A DNA stretch of 64,000 bases from CAVYGM01 sp963768025 (GTDB lineage: Bacteria; Bacteroidota; Bacteroidia; Cytophagales; Spirosomataceae). The position numbers were made by a program, and so were the translations under genes. The DNA lies in the NCBI GenBank assembly GCA_963768025.1, contig CAVYGM010000005.1, positions 153,046-217,045 of the forward strand, read 5' to 3'. How positions within the stretch are numbered: the stretch's first letter is position 1; every line of letters starts with the position of its first letter. Below, piece by piece: positions 12,037 through 21,182 of this stretch. The notes under the pieces are model-generated. The model made no database searches and was not told the DNA's origin. It was given only the letters and a program-made list of their open reading frames with translations.

Positions 12037-15000
12037 TTAGAAGGTGGTTTTGATGCCCAACGTGTAGGTCCGCGGCAGGGGATAATTAAGATAATCTATC
12101 CCCGCATTCACCACATTATCACCCGTAATGCTCGATTCGGGATCATAACCCGGGTATTTGGTGAAGGTAAACACGTTGGCCACGTTGGCGTACACGTTCA
12201 GGTTATTGAGGTGCAGCGAGCTGGTCAAAGATTTGGGTAGTTCGTACGAGAGCTTGATGTTTCGGATGCGGGCAAAGGAGTTTTCGAACAAAAAGTGCGA
12301 GGAGGTACCGAATCCCAGGGCGTGATTGCTCCGGATGGCACGGGGCATAATGCCATCCCCCGGATCAGCCTCCGACCGCCATCTTCTGTCCGTACGTATG
12401 AGGTTGTTTTGTACGGCCGTTGATCCCAGTAGAGCTGCTCCCGCGTCGATATAGGTGTAAGCCCCTTGCGATCCCACCAGACTGATGTTCAAGCTTAAAC
12501 CACCCATTCTGAAATTGTTATCCAATCCCCAGGTGAAATCAGGCCAGGGCGTTCCCACAATTTTCCGGTCGCTCTGGTTGATCACGCCGTCCCCGTTTAC
12601 ATCTTCAAATTTCAGATCACCTGCCTGCGTTCTGGGATGTTGCAAGGCCGCTCCGTCTAGTTCGGCGCTACTCATGAAGACCCCCAACTTATTGATCAGG
12701 TAAAAACTGGAAATAGGAGAACCTACCTGCGTTATCTGGTAGCTGGAATTGGCAATTCTGCCGCCTTCTGTTGCAAGCCGAAGCACTTTGTTTTCATTAT
12801 GACTGAAGGTTAAATTGGTACTCCATTCGAAATTCTTCGCGAGAATATTGGTACTTTGGATTCCCAGTTCAAAGCCCTTGTTCTCAATGTCCCCGATGTT
12901 CTGCGTCGAGCTGTTGAAACCCGAAGCAGCGGGTAACTGAACGGCCAGCAGCAGATCGGTTTTCAGATCCTTGTACACATCCGCGGTGATGGAAACCCTG
13001 TCTTTGAATAGGCCCAGGTCAAGACCTAGGTTGGTTTGCTTTGATTTTTCCCACGTCAAATTATCGTTGGAGAGGGTAGCGGGAACCAGGCCCGGATTCA
13101 GGGCATTATTCCTGATGTAGCGGGTGGTGGAAAGCAGGCCGATGTGGGTGTAGTCGCCGATTTGATTGTTTCCCGAAATACCATAGCTGGCCCGCAACTT
13201 CAAGTTGGTGATGAACCGAACGTTCTTCATAAACTCTTCTTCGGCCAGGTTGTACCCTATGGAAAGCGAGGGGAAGGAACCCCATTTGTTGTTGGCTCCG
13301 AACCGGGAGCTACCGTCGCGCCGGACGGTGGCCGTCAGCATGTACTTGCCGGCGTAGGAGTAGTTTACCCGGGCCATCACCGACAACAGCGCCCACTCAT
13401 TGACGGTCTGTGAGCCGGCGTTGACAATACCCGCCGCAATGAAAGGGACGTATTCGGTTGGGAAATCGGAAGCCCCGACGGATACCCGGTCGAAACGATT
13501 CTTCTGGGCGGTGAACCCAACGAGTCCATTCACAAAATGCTTGTTGTCGAAAACCCGGTTGTAGGTAAGTGTATTCTCGTTCAGCCAGTTCAGATTCTCA
13601 GATTTGGAGACACCCGCGGAGGCTGGGTAATTGAGGGTAGTGAAATTAGGTACCGCGGAGGATCGCCACAGTTTGATATTGTTCGAATTAAAACTGACTC
13701 CGATTGAGCTTCTGAATGTCAGATCATTGGTCAGATTTACCTCCACAAAATTATTGGTCACTACGTCCATCACCTTCCGGCGATCGTCGGTTCCTTCGCT
13801 TACGGCCAGCACGTTGGCCAGATAACCCAGGCCATCGGTCACATCGGCCTGATTGAAATAGTAGGTACCGTCGGGGTTATATACCGGAATGGTGGGGGAT
13901 GCCGCCAGTACATTGCTCAATAGACCGCCCTGCCCATAGTGGGATTCCGTATTGGCAAACCGGCCGTATCCGTACGACCCGAACGTGGAGGTACCCAGTT
14001 TGATCCGCTTGGTAATCTGCGCATCCACATTGACCCGCAGGTTGAATCGGTTGTAGTCGGAATTGATGATGATACCCTCCTGTGAAAAGTACCCCCCTGA
14101 AATGAAGTATTTCACCTGTTCGGTGCCACCGGTAGAGGATACCTGCAGGTTCCTGACCGGAGCCGTTCTGAAAATGACATCCTGCCAATCGGTATCAGTA
14201 GTGATGGATTCAGGGTTCCGAAACTCAGGTCTGACCCGGGTTGCCGCCGAACGGACTGAATTGGGGTCACTGGCCTTGCCCCCCGCGTAGACCCAGGCGG
14301 CGTCACGGCCGTCCGCCACGTATTCGGCATATTGCCGGGCGTTCAACATTTGTAATTTATTGGCTACTTCCTGAAATCCATAGGAAGCGTCCACGCTGAT
14401 CTGCGACTTACCGTACGCTCCGCGTTTGGTGGTGATGATCACGACCCCATTGGCACCCCGCGACCCGTAGATGGCCGTAGCGGAAGCATCCTTTAAAATT
14501 TCGATGGATTCGATATCCGATGGATTGATGGACGCCAGGGGGTTGACCCGATTACCGGTATTGCTGGCCATACCCGCCGAGGAGAAGCTGTTGCCCCCGT
14601 AGCTGCGCATATCCGAGCCACCACCGCCCGCACCAATCGCGAAACCATCGATTACGTAGAGGGGTTGGTTGCCACCCGTGATGGAGCTTACACCCCGAAT
14701 CAGAATATTCACATTACCCCCGGGAGCACCGGTGGTTTGGGTGACCTGCACGCCGGGGGCCTTGCCCTGAAGCATCTGATCGAAGCTACCCGCGGAGGGC
14801 TGGATCAGCTGCTCGCTGGAGATTTTGGCGATGGAGCCCGTCAGGTCCTTTTTTCTTTGAGTACCATAGCCCACCACCACCACATCATTGAGTTGTTGCA
14901 AATCAGCTTTCAGGGTCACTTCAATCTGAGAACGGTTATTTACCGGTACTTCCTGAAATATATAGCCAATAAAGCTGACCACCAGGGTAGCTCCGGGGGA

Positions 15001-15228
15001 TGCCATCAACTGGAAATTCCCGTTGGCATCCGTGGTGGTACCGGTTGTGGTACCCTTTTCGGCGATGGTGGCCCCAATCAGGGGGCTACCCTCTTCGGCA
15101 GAAGTGACTTTGCCCCGGACCGACTGCTTATCCGCCGTCTGAGCATGGACTTCGTGTAGGCCGCTACCTACGCTCACTGCTATGGCCAATAGCAGGAGCA
15201 ACAGGTTTTGCTTGAACATGTGTTTCAT
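12037..15228 (-). CDS. SusC/RagA-family TonB-dependent receptor
   Basis: Intact 1063-residue outer-membrane TonB-dependent transporter that imports oligosaccharides captured by the neighbouring SusD. A signal peptide ends at VHAQ, then a carboxypeptidase-regulatory-like beta-sandwich (about 36-110), a VVVVGYGTQ segment, the plug (MLQGKAPGVQV, LYVIDGF, DASATAIYGSRGANGV) and a long beta-barrel ending in a C-terminal aromatic (GIKTTF). No STN signalling domain precedes the sandwich, so control through a FecR/sigma pair is not suggested. The start has a plain signal sequence and needs no alternative. The isomerase gene lies 61 bp upstream, so it is probably part of one transcript with the isomerase and MFS genes. 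Confidence 0.95.
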   Translation of the reverse strand: MKHMFKQNLLLLLLAIAVSVGSGLHEVHAQTADKQSVRGKVTSAEEGSPLIGATIAEKGTTTGTTTDANGNFQLMASPGATLVVSFIGYIFQEVPVNNRSQIEVTLKADLQQLNDVVVVGYGTQRKKDLTGSIAKISSEQLIQPSAGSFDQMLQGKAPGVQVTQTTGAPGGNVNILIRGVSSITGGNQPLYVIDGFAIGAGGGGSDMRSYGGNSFSSAGMASNTGNRVNPLASINPSDIESIEILKDASATAIYGSRGANGVVIITTKRGAYGKSQISVDASYGFQEVANKLQMLNARQYAEYVADGRDAAWVYAGGKASDPNSVRSAATRVRPEFRNPESITTDTDWQDVIFRTAPVRNLQVSSTGGTEQVKYFISGGYFSQEGIIINSDYNRFNLRVNVDAQITKRIKLGTSTFGSYGYGRFANTESHYGQGGLLSNVLAASPTIPVYNPDGTYYFNQADVTDGLGYLANVLAVSEGTDDRRKVMDVVTNNFVEVNLTNDLTFRSSIGVSFNSNNIKLWRSSAVPNFTTLNYPASAGVSKSENLNWLNENTLTYNRVFDNKHFVNGLVGFTAQKNRFDRVSVGASDFPTEYVPFIAAGIVNAGSQTVNEWALLSVMARVNYSYAGKYMLTATVRRDGSSRFGANNKWGSFPSLSIGYNLAEEEFMKNVRFITNLKLRASYGISGNNQIGDYTHIGLLSTTRYIRNNALNPGLVPATLSNDNLTWEKSKQTNLGLDLGLFKDRVSITADVYKDLKTDLLLAVQLPAASGFNSSTQNIGDIENKGFELGIQSTNILAKNFEWSTNLTFSHNENKVLRLATEGGRIANSSYQITQVGSPISSFYLINKLGVFMSSAELDGAALQHPRTQAGDLKFEDVNGDGVINQSDRKIVGTPWPDFTWGLDNNFRMGGLSLNISLVGSQGAYTYIDAGAALLGSTAVQNNLIRTDRRWRSEADPGDGIMPRAIRSNHALGFGTSSHFLFENSFARIRNIKLSYELPKSLTSSLHLNNLNVYANVANVFTFTKYPGYDPESSITGDNVVNAGIDYLNYPLPRTYTLGIKTTF

Positions 15229-15289
15229 GGGTAAAGGGTTTAGAAATAAAAGAATAGGGCGACAAGGAAATCGCCGTGATTTGCCCCCG

Positions 15290-16787
15290 TTAGTTAATAA
15301 GGACGGATTCGATATTGAGGTAGTTGGCTATTTTCTGTATCGTGGCTGCATGATGACCGATCCCCAGGGCAAAGTGGTGGGTAGGGCCTTCTTTCATCCA
15401 GCGTTTCAGGAAGGTGCGGACATCGGGCTTGAAAAAGCCGCGGGTATTGGTATTACCGGTGGGCGGGATGGGCCCTTTAAGTGATTCCCCTTCGGCCAGT
15501 ACAAACTTGAATTTCCCCTCGTAGGTGGAGCTGATGCTAAGCATCGTAATGGGCCCTTCCTTGATCTGAAATTCCACCCCGGCCCCGAAGCCCGGCTTAC
15601 CGTGGTATTTTTTCAAGCTGCGCAGAACCGGTCTTCCCTCGGCTATGGCTACATTGTGCGGACCATCGTGTCCCACCAGCACAAAATCCTCCTTGAAGTC
15701 AACCGGATGGAATTCGGCAAAGCTGCCACCGATGCCCAGCCGCTCCATGATCAGCATGGCGATGCAGGTTTTCAGGTCCGACTCGCCACACATTGGAAAA
15801 CCTGCTCCCGTTAGCAGGGAGTTTCCGACAATGAGGTTGGACATCACCACCCGGGTGTCGCTGCCGTCTTCTCCATCATAGTAGTAGGCCAGGGCGTCCA
15901 GGTTTTTTTCCTTCACAAACTTTTCCAATGCCACGGTTACCTGAGCGGCAATGTGCAGGTCGGCGTCTTTGAGCTTCTCAGAAATAGGATCGGATACGGG
16001 ATCCGGGGTATCAAAGAAGTCGAGAATACGTTCCTTGACCGGTTCAATTTCCTCGTCGGTAGCGGTCCGAAACTGCGATACAATCTCATGGGCCTCGCAC
16101 TGCACGATGTGTGGACTGAAATGAGCCGTGAGCATGGTCGAATCCGAGTGCATATCCAGCATGGATTCAATGGGATGCCCAATGTGGCCGATGCGGGCCG
16201 TTTTCAGGTCGTGCAAGTACCTGGGCAATGCGGCAGTACTCTTCGATTTCGGCGTCGGCGGCGGGGTCGTCGTGCAGGGTGCCTATGATCATTTCCGGAA
16301 CCTTCTTGCCCATCCTGACGGCCACCCCGGCAAATTCGGGTAGGGAACAGATGTCGTCGTTGTAGAGCTGCAGGTAGGTGGAAGCGTTGCCGTAGTCCAA
16401 GGCCTTGTCGGGCTGGAGCGCTACCAGTACGATGGGGATGTCCAGGCTCTTGATAATGATCCCAAACGTACTGGAAGTCGCGTAGGTCAGCATGTCACAA
16501 AAGATAAGATCCAGATTAGCCCCTTTTAGCTTAGGGACCAGGTCGTAGGCTTTGGTGGCGTCGTCGATTAGCCCAAAATCCAGGATGTCCACCGCTCCAC
16601 TCGCTTCGATTTTCTTGATAAAAACTTCCTGTTTCTGTAGCAACTGATCCAGTAGTCCGTCAAATTGTTCCCAGTATTTGAAATACCCTACACCGAATAC
16701 ACCAATGCGGGGCCGGCTTCTTTTTCGGTGTCGGATGGAGATGGATCTTTCCTCTGAGGCGGGGTATACTTCCGAATTGTTGTTCAT
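15290..16787 (-). CDS. L-arabinose isomerase-family sugar isomerase, frameshifted
   Basis: Cytoplasmic aldose-ketose isomerase of the AraA/FucI fold, about 500 residues in two frames. The N-terminal half has RIGVFGVGYFKYWEQF and LDLIFCDMLTYATSS. The C-terminal half carries the blocks VLVGHDGPHNVAIAEGRP, GPITMLSISSTYEGKFK and GNTNTRGFF plus a terminal HHFALGIGHH, all typical of the arabinose isomerase C-terminal domain. The frame change lies near 16215. Glu and His ligands for a divalent metal are expected, and the HH pair near the C-terminus fits. The locus contains rhamnosidases rather than arabinanases, so the real substrate may be L-rhamnose or another L-sugar; this is open. A perfect palindromic operator lies just before its start. 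Confidence 0.8.
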
Positions 16788-16807
16788 CTTCTTTCTGTTT
16801 TAGCACC

Positions 16808-16826
16808 TTAGTGCACTAAGTTAAAT
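16808..16826 (-). promoter_or_regulatory. Candidate operator, CTTAGTGCACTAAG palindrome
   Basis: A perfect 14-bp palindrome (CTTAGTGCACTAAG) inside TTAACTTAGTGCACTAAGG lies about 20 bp upstream of the isomerase start. The core TAGTGCACTA fits the TnGTnnACnA form known for FadR-subfamily GntR regulators. A close variant sits before the first gene of the same locus. The regulator is not encoded in the visible region. Confidence 0.55.
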
Positions 16827-16864
16827 TTGACAAAATTTTTTTATGACGTATTCAGCTCTTGAAT

Positions 16865-18125
16865 TCAGGCCTTTGCTGGCTCCACCGCCAGGTGCATGGA
16901 CTCATACATGGGTTTGATTTTAGGAATCAGAAAAACAAACACGACAAAGGCGAGTGGGTAAAGAATGCCGGAAGCAATCCAGAGGGGACGGTAGGAATAA
17001 TTTTGAATAATAAGACCCATGAGTGGATTGAGGAGCAAGCCCGAAACAGCCCCGGCCGTACCACTGAGACCTACCACCGTAGAGGTAGCTCTTTCACCAA
17101 AAATATCGGAGATCGAGGTAATGTAATTGGTGATCCAGAATCCATGGGCGAACATGAATACCGACATCAGGGCAATGGCCACCTCGACAGACGAAACCCA
17201 CTCCACCAGGGGAGTGACCACGGTGAGCGCAGCAGCCAGGCCCATGATCGTTTTTCGGGCTTTGTTGATCGAGTAATTAAAGCGGACCAGCCGATCCGAA
17301 AGCCATCCACCCATGATATTGGCGATTCCAAGCGCCAGAAAGGGAATCCAGAAAAGCGATCCGATCCGCTCGAAGGGAACATTCCGCACTTCGCTGAGGT
17401 ACTTGGGTATCCAGAACATGAGAAAATAAAAAACCGGATCCAGCAGGAACCTGATGGCAATAAATGTCCATACCTGATTGTTTTTCAGGAGACTAGCAAA
17501 AGGAATAGTAGCCTTTAATTGAGTAGTTTCAGGGCTAACGGTAGTCAGATATAGGTTTCTGGCTAGTCTTCCAGGGAACAAGGAGCCAGGCGATTACCCA
17601 AATCACCCCCACCAGCCCCGGAACAATAAATCCACCCCGCCAACCGTACAGTGAGGCCAACCAGATCGTCAGTGGTGGAGCCACTACTGCCCCAATGGCT
17701 GCGCCACCAATGGCGATGCCATTCGCCAGCGCCCGTTCTTTTTTGTCAAACCAGTCATGCACGGTTTTAGCGGCTCCCGGAAAGCAGCCACCCTCACCCA
17801 TGCCCAGCAGAAAACGGAAAGCGATCAGTTGGTTGAAGCTCGTCATGAACCCGTGCATGCAGTTGGCCAGTGACCACAATCCCACCGACACAGCCAGGCC
17901 GGTTTTACTACCAACCCGATCAATAAGCCAACCGCCCAACGTGAACATCAGGGCGTAGCTAATCAGAAAACTGGTGTTAACCATTCCGTACTGAACGTCG
18001 GTAATGGCGAACTCCTTCTGGATTTTAATGATCGCAATGGAGAGTACCTGACGATCCAGGAAACTCAGACCAGTAGCCACAAAAAGAAGCAGAACGATAA
18101 ACCAGCGGGTAGAGGATTGTTTCAT
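16865..18125 (-). CDS. MFS transporter of the anion/hexuronate type, frameshifted
   Basis: Inner-membrane major facilitator, about 420 residues with 12 predicted helices when two frames are joined near 17560. Family signatures include LDRQVLSIA in helix 1, GGWLIDRVGSKTG between helices 2 and 3, and GMGEGGCFPGAAKTVHDWF, characteristic of the ACS branch that holds ExuT-like uronate carriers. The second half shows FWIPKYL and GGWLSDRL. It is the first gene of the minus-strand PUL and starts a few bases downstream of a promoter and operator. It probably imports the monosaccharide or acidic disaccharide released in the periplasm; the actual substrate is unknown. Confidence 0.85.
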
Positions 18126-18183
18126 TTACTTAACGCACTAAGTTAACGTCAGCAAAGCTATAACTTGGAAGTATAAATGTCAA
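18126..18183 (-). promoter_or_regulatory. Promoter plus operator of the rhamnose-type PUL
   Basis: Reading the minus strand, a TTG at 18183-18181 is followed after 20 bases by TAGCTTTG (18160-18153), an exact match to the Bacteroidota -7 consensus TAnnTTTG with normal spacing. Transcription would begin near 18146. Directly there lies TTAACTTAGTGCGTTAAG, an imperfect version of the palindrome found before the isomerase gene. An operator over the start site implies repression in the absence of the inducing sugar. Confidence 0.65.
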
Positions 18184-18207
18184 GGGGAATTGAAGTTTTA
18201 TTTTAAA

Positions 18208-18453
18208 TTATTGGAGGATTTGGATAATGGGGATTAAAATGGCCAACAATTGACATTTGTTGCGTAGAGCCTGGTAAATATAGTCCAAACACCCAATGAG
18301 GTCATATGGAAGAAAGCCGAGAGAATTGGCCACGACCAAGCGTGATGGCTTAGCGATGGAAATCCAGTACGTTTGCCTCGACCCAACCCAGTTCCATATT
18401 CGACGACAAGAGGAAATCAGCCTACTCCATTTCTTAATTTTAAGTCCACGCAA
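18208..18453 (-). pseudogene. Possible transposase remnant
   Basis: The 660-bp gap between the MFS gene and the fucose operon contains an 81-codon minus-strand frame with WNWVGSRQTYWISIAKPSRLVV. This resembles the FVGxKxxxxWxxxA...TRxVVA core of IS1-like transposases. No terminal repeats or full-length transposase are visible and adjacent frames carry short similar pieces, so it would be a decayed fragment. The assignment rests on a short pattern only and may be wrong. Confidence 0.25.
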
Positions 18454-18670
18454 ACATGGTATTACAAAATATCAATCTGTAATTAACAATCTAGAATCGC
18501 TTCCTGTAAGTTTGCACATATCAGTTAAGGAGAAATATCCCAATAGTATGCGCTACCTATCGTCTGAGCGATAATAACTTAAATAAACCTCCTGTATCAC
18601 TGAATATCAAACCAATTTTTTATTTTCTCAAAAAATCCTTCCGGCCACAAGCTTGTCAATTATTATGCAG

Positions 18671-18699
18671 TTGGCCAATAAAAAGTGGTACTATGTTTG
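18671..18699 (+). promoter_or_regulatory. Candidate promoter of the fucose operon
   Basis: TTG at 18671-18673, an 18-base spacer and TATGTTTG at 18692-18699 match the Bacteroidota TTG-N(17-21)-TAnnTTTG promoter form. The start site would lie near 18706, leaving a leader of about 85 bases before the fuconate dehydratase ATG. I see no clear operator beside it. Confidence 0.5.
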
Positions 18700-18791
18700 T
18701 AATCAACCCAGTGGAATAAACCAATATGGTACCTGAGCACTATTGATTTGAAAGACCTTCCCTATTTTAACCTAGATCAAGTTACTGTTCA

Positions 18792-20018
18792 ATGCATATT
18801 ATATCGATTGACATAAAGGACAAAAGATTTGATTTGGCTGATGGGATCGGTTCGGATGCGACGCACACAAACCCACAGTATGCCTATGCCGTATGCTGCC
18901 TGAAAACGGATACTCTGGTAACCGGAATTGGGCTGGCCTTTACATTGGGTGCTGGTACAGAGCTGGTCTGTAAAGCGATTACCTATCTTTCTGCTTCGTT
19001 GAAGGGCCGTGAAGTAGAAGAATTGATGTCCGATTTTGGATCTGTTTATCGGAAAATGGTGGACTCGCCTTCGTTCAGATGGCTTGGACCGCACAAAGGT
19101 GTCGTGCATCTTGCGCTCGCGGCCGTGGTGAATGCGTGCTATGACCTTTGGGCAAAATCCCGGAATGTACCGCTCTGGAAATTACTGCTAGACCTCACAC
19201 CCGAACAGCTGATCAATACTCTTGATTTGAGCTACCTTGAAGAAGTTCTTACCAGGGAACAGGCAATTGCCCTACTTACCGGGAATTTAGCAACCCGGGA
19301 AGTACGCCGGGGCGTTTTGACCACGGGCTATAAAGGGTATGATACCTCGGTCGGTTGGTTCAATTTTTCCGATGAAAAAATTGTCCAGAACACGCAAAAG
19401 ACCATGGCTAATGGGTTCACGGCAATGAAACTGAAAGTAGGCTCAGAGGATCCAGCCCGGGACATCAGGCGTGCCGCTTTGATCCGAAAGGTAGCCGGCG
19501 ACGATGCAACGATCATGTTGGACGCGAATCAGAAATGGAACGTGCCCAAAGCCTTGGAAATTTGCATTAGATTGGGCGAAATAAATCCTTTCTGGATCGA
19601 AGAGCCCACGCATCCGGATGACGTTTTAGGACATCAGACGATTGCACGTGCTATTTCACCATTTAAAGTGGCCACAGGGGAACACATCCCGAATAAAATT
19701 ATTTTTAAGAACTTTTTCCAGGCGAAGGCGATGGATTTTTGCCAAGTGGACGCGGTAAGGGTGGGTGGCGTTTCCGAATTCCTCACAATCAGCCTACTAT
19801 CCAAACGTATGGGCATACCCGTGGTCCCTCACGTTGGTGATATGGGGCAGATTCACCAGCATCTGGTTCTTTTCAATCACATTGGTATAGATCACGAACA
19901 TCTGTTTTTAGAACACATACCCCATTTGAGACGCTATTTTGTGAATCCTGCAAAGCTAGTGGATGCCTATTATCAGGTGCCACAGGAAGCTGGAAGCAGC
20001 AGCGATTTAAAGGAATAA
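18792..20018 (+). CDS. L-fuconate dehydratase (enolase superfamily)
   Basis: Cytoplasmic 408-residue enzyme that dehydrates L-fuconate to 2-keto-3-deoxy-L-fuconate in the non-phosphorylating fucose pathway. It belongs to the mandelate-racemase branch of the enolase superfamily. The catalytic KxK is AMKLKVG (Lys213, Lys215). Metal ligands are Asp244 in MLDANQKW, Glu270 in FWIEEP and Glu297 in ATGEHIP. The general acid/base His347 is in VPHVGDMGQ. The EEPTHPDD and HVGDMGQIHQH blocks point to FucD/ENOSF1-type enzymes rather than mandelate racemases. It is the first gene of an intact operon that continues with an SDR, a mutarotase, a symporter and a fucosidase, which supports the assignment strongly. 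Confidence 0.9.
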   Translation: MHIISIDIKDKRFDLADGIGSDATHTNPQYAYAVCCLKTDTLVTGIGLAFTLGAGTELVCKAITYLSASLKGREVEELMSDFGSVYRKMVDSPSFRWLGPHKGVVHLALAAVVNACYDLWAKSRNVPLWKLLLDLTPEQLINTLDLSYLEEVLTREQAIALLTGNLATREVRRGVLTTGYKGYDTSVGWFNFSDEKIVQNTQKTMANGFTAMKLKVGSEDPARDIRRAALIRKVAGDDATIMLDANQKWNVPKALEICIRLGEINPFWIEEPTHPDDVLGHQTIARAISPFKVATGEHIPNKIIFKNFFQAKAMDFCQVDAVRVGGVSEFLTISLLSKRMGIPVVPHVGDMGQIHQHLVLFNHIGIDHEHLFLEHIPHLRRYFVNPAKLVDAYYQVPQEAGSSSDLKE

Positions 20019-20052
20019 TGCGTTGAAACCGGGGCGAATAGTATACTTGAAT

Positions 20053-20820
20053 ATGTCTGGATTGACTGGTAAAGTGATTTTCATAACTGGAGGTGCAGCC
20101 GGTATTGGCTTGGAATGTGTAAAAGCATACGTGAGGGCTGGCGCGAGGGTATCGGTACTGGATCATGATCAGGTCGCACTCGACAACCTGACGCAAGTGC
20201 CTTTCAAATCAATGCTCACTACATTCGCCGGGGATGTGTCCGTTGCCAACGATGTGAAAGGTGCAATCGAACATACAGTCCGGTCTTTCGGGACGATCGA
20301 TGTCATCCATAACAATGCCGGAGTGGCAAGCCCCTCCAAGCCCCTGCATGAAACCTCCGAAGGAGAGTGGGACAACCTGTTTTCTGTTAATTTGAAAAGT
20401 GTATTCTGGACGACCAAATATGGGATTTCCTTTTTGAAACAATCAAAAGGAAATATTCTCAATACCAGCAGCCTGGTTGGAGATATCGGGCAGGAAAACC
20501 ACGCGGCCTACGTGGCTACAAAAGGCGGAATGACCGCTTTGACAAAAGCCATGGCGCTCGATTATGCCCCTTTTGGTATACGAGTAAACGCCGTTTGCCC
20601 AGCCGGAGTCTGGACGCCGATGCTCCGAAAATGGGCTGGCGAACAACCGGAACCTGCTTTGATTGAAAAGTATTTGGATGATATACATACGCTGGGCTAT
20701 TGTCCTGAGGGGGATGTGATCGCTGACGTGGCGGTTTTCCTTGCCTCGGATGCAGCGCGGTTCATTACGGGCTGCATATTGCCGGTTGGTGGCGGGGCTG
20801 AGCTGGGATACAAAAGATGA
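20053..20820 (+). CDS. SDR-family dehydrogenase of the fucose pathway
   Basis: Classical 255-residue short-chain dehydrogenase/reductase. It has the cofactor motif TGGAAGIG (12-19), NNAG (87-90), catalytic Ser139/140 and the YxxxK pair Tyr153-Lys157, and ends with the usual GCILPVGGGAELG. A frame-extended start at 20023 exists, but the ATG at 20053 gives the normal SDR N-terminus (MSGLTGKVIFITGG). The acidic Asp37 after the second strand (VSVLDHD) suggests NAD rather than NADP. In such operons the enzyme is either L-fucose dehydrogenase or 2-keto-3-deoxy-L-fuconate 4-dehydrogenase; only one SDR is present here, so I cannot tell which. Its stop overlaps the next start. Confidence 0.85.
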   Translation: MSGLTGKVIFITGGAAGIGLECVKAYVRAGARVSVLDHDQVALDNLTQVPFKSMLTTFAGDVSVANDVKGAIEHTVRSFGTIDVIHNNAGVASPSKPLHETSEGEWDNLFSVNLKSVFWTTKYGISFLKQSKGNILNTSSLVGDIGQENHAAYVATKGGMTALTKAMALDYAPFGIRVNAVCPAGVWTPMLRKWAGEQPEPALIEKYLDDIHTLGYCPEGDVIADVAVFLASDAARFITGCILPVGGGAELGYKR

Positions 20821-21182
20821 GCGGAATGTCTGTAAAAAGAACCTGCATGGCTCTGGACCTGCAAAACAATGAGACACTGATTGCCGCCTATGAGCAGTAC
20901 CATCAGTGGGGAGGCATCTGGCCCGAAATCCCGAAGGGTATACGGGCCTCCGGTATCGCCGATATGCAAATCTATCGAATAGGAACCAGGCTTTTTATGA
21001 TTGTCGATTACGATGGCAACATGAATCTCAAAGAAATATTCCGCAAAATGGCATCAATGCCAAGGCAAGCGGAATGGGCAATCCTGATGCAGGGGTTTCA
21101 AAAGGAGCTTCCAGAGGCGAAGGAGGGCGAGCATTGGGCAACCATGAAACCCGTCTTCTTACTCAATGACCACATCGTATGA
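20817..21182 (+). CDS. RhaM/FucU-type L-sugar mutarotase
   Basis: Small 121-residue cytoplasmic protein of the L-rhamnose mutarotase family, which interconverts the alpha and beta anomers of L-rhamnose or L-fucose so that the next enzyme receives the right form. The family pattern is clear: CMALDLQNN, YEQYHQ with its conserved His, IYRIGTRLFMIVDYD and a tryptophan-containing C-terminal part. The start at 20817 overlaps the stop of the SDR gene (ATGA); an internal ATG at 20826 is also possible. In this operon L-fucose is the likely substrate, even though the family is named for rhamnose. Confidence 0.85.
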   Translation: MSGMSVKRTCMALDLQNNETLIAAYEQYHQWGGIWPEIPKGIRASGIADMQIYRIGTRLFMIVDYDGNMNLKEIFRKMASMPRQAEWAILMQGFQKELPEAKEGEHWATMKPVFLLNDHIV

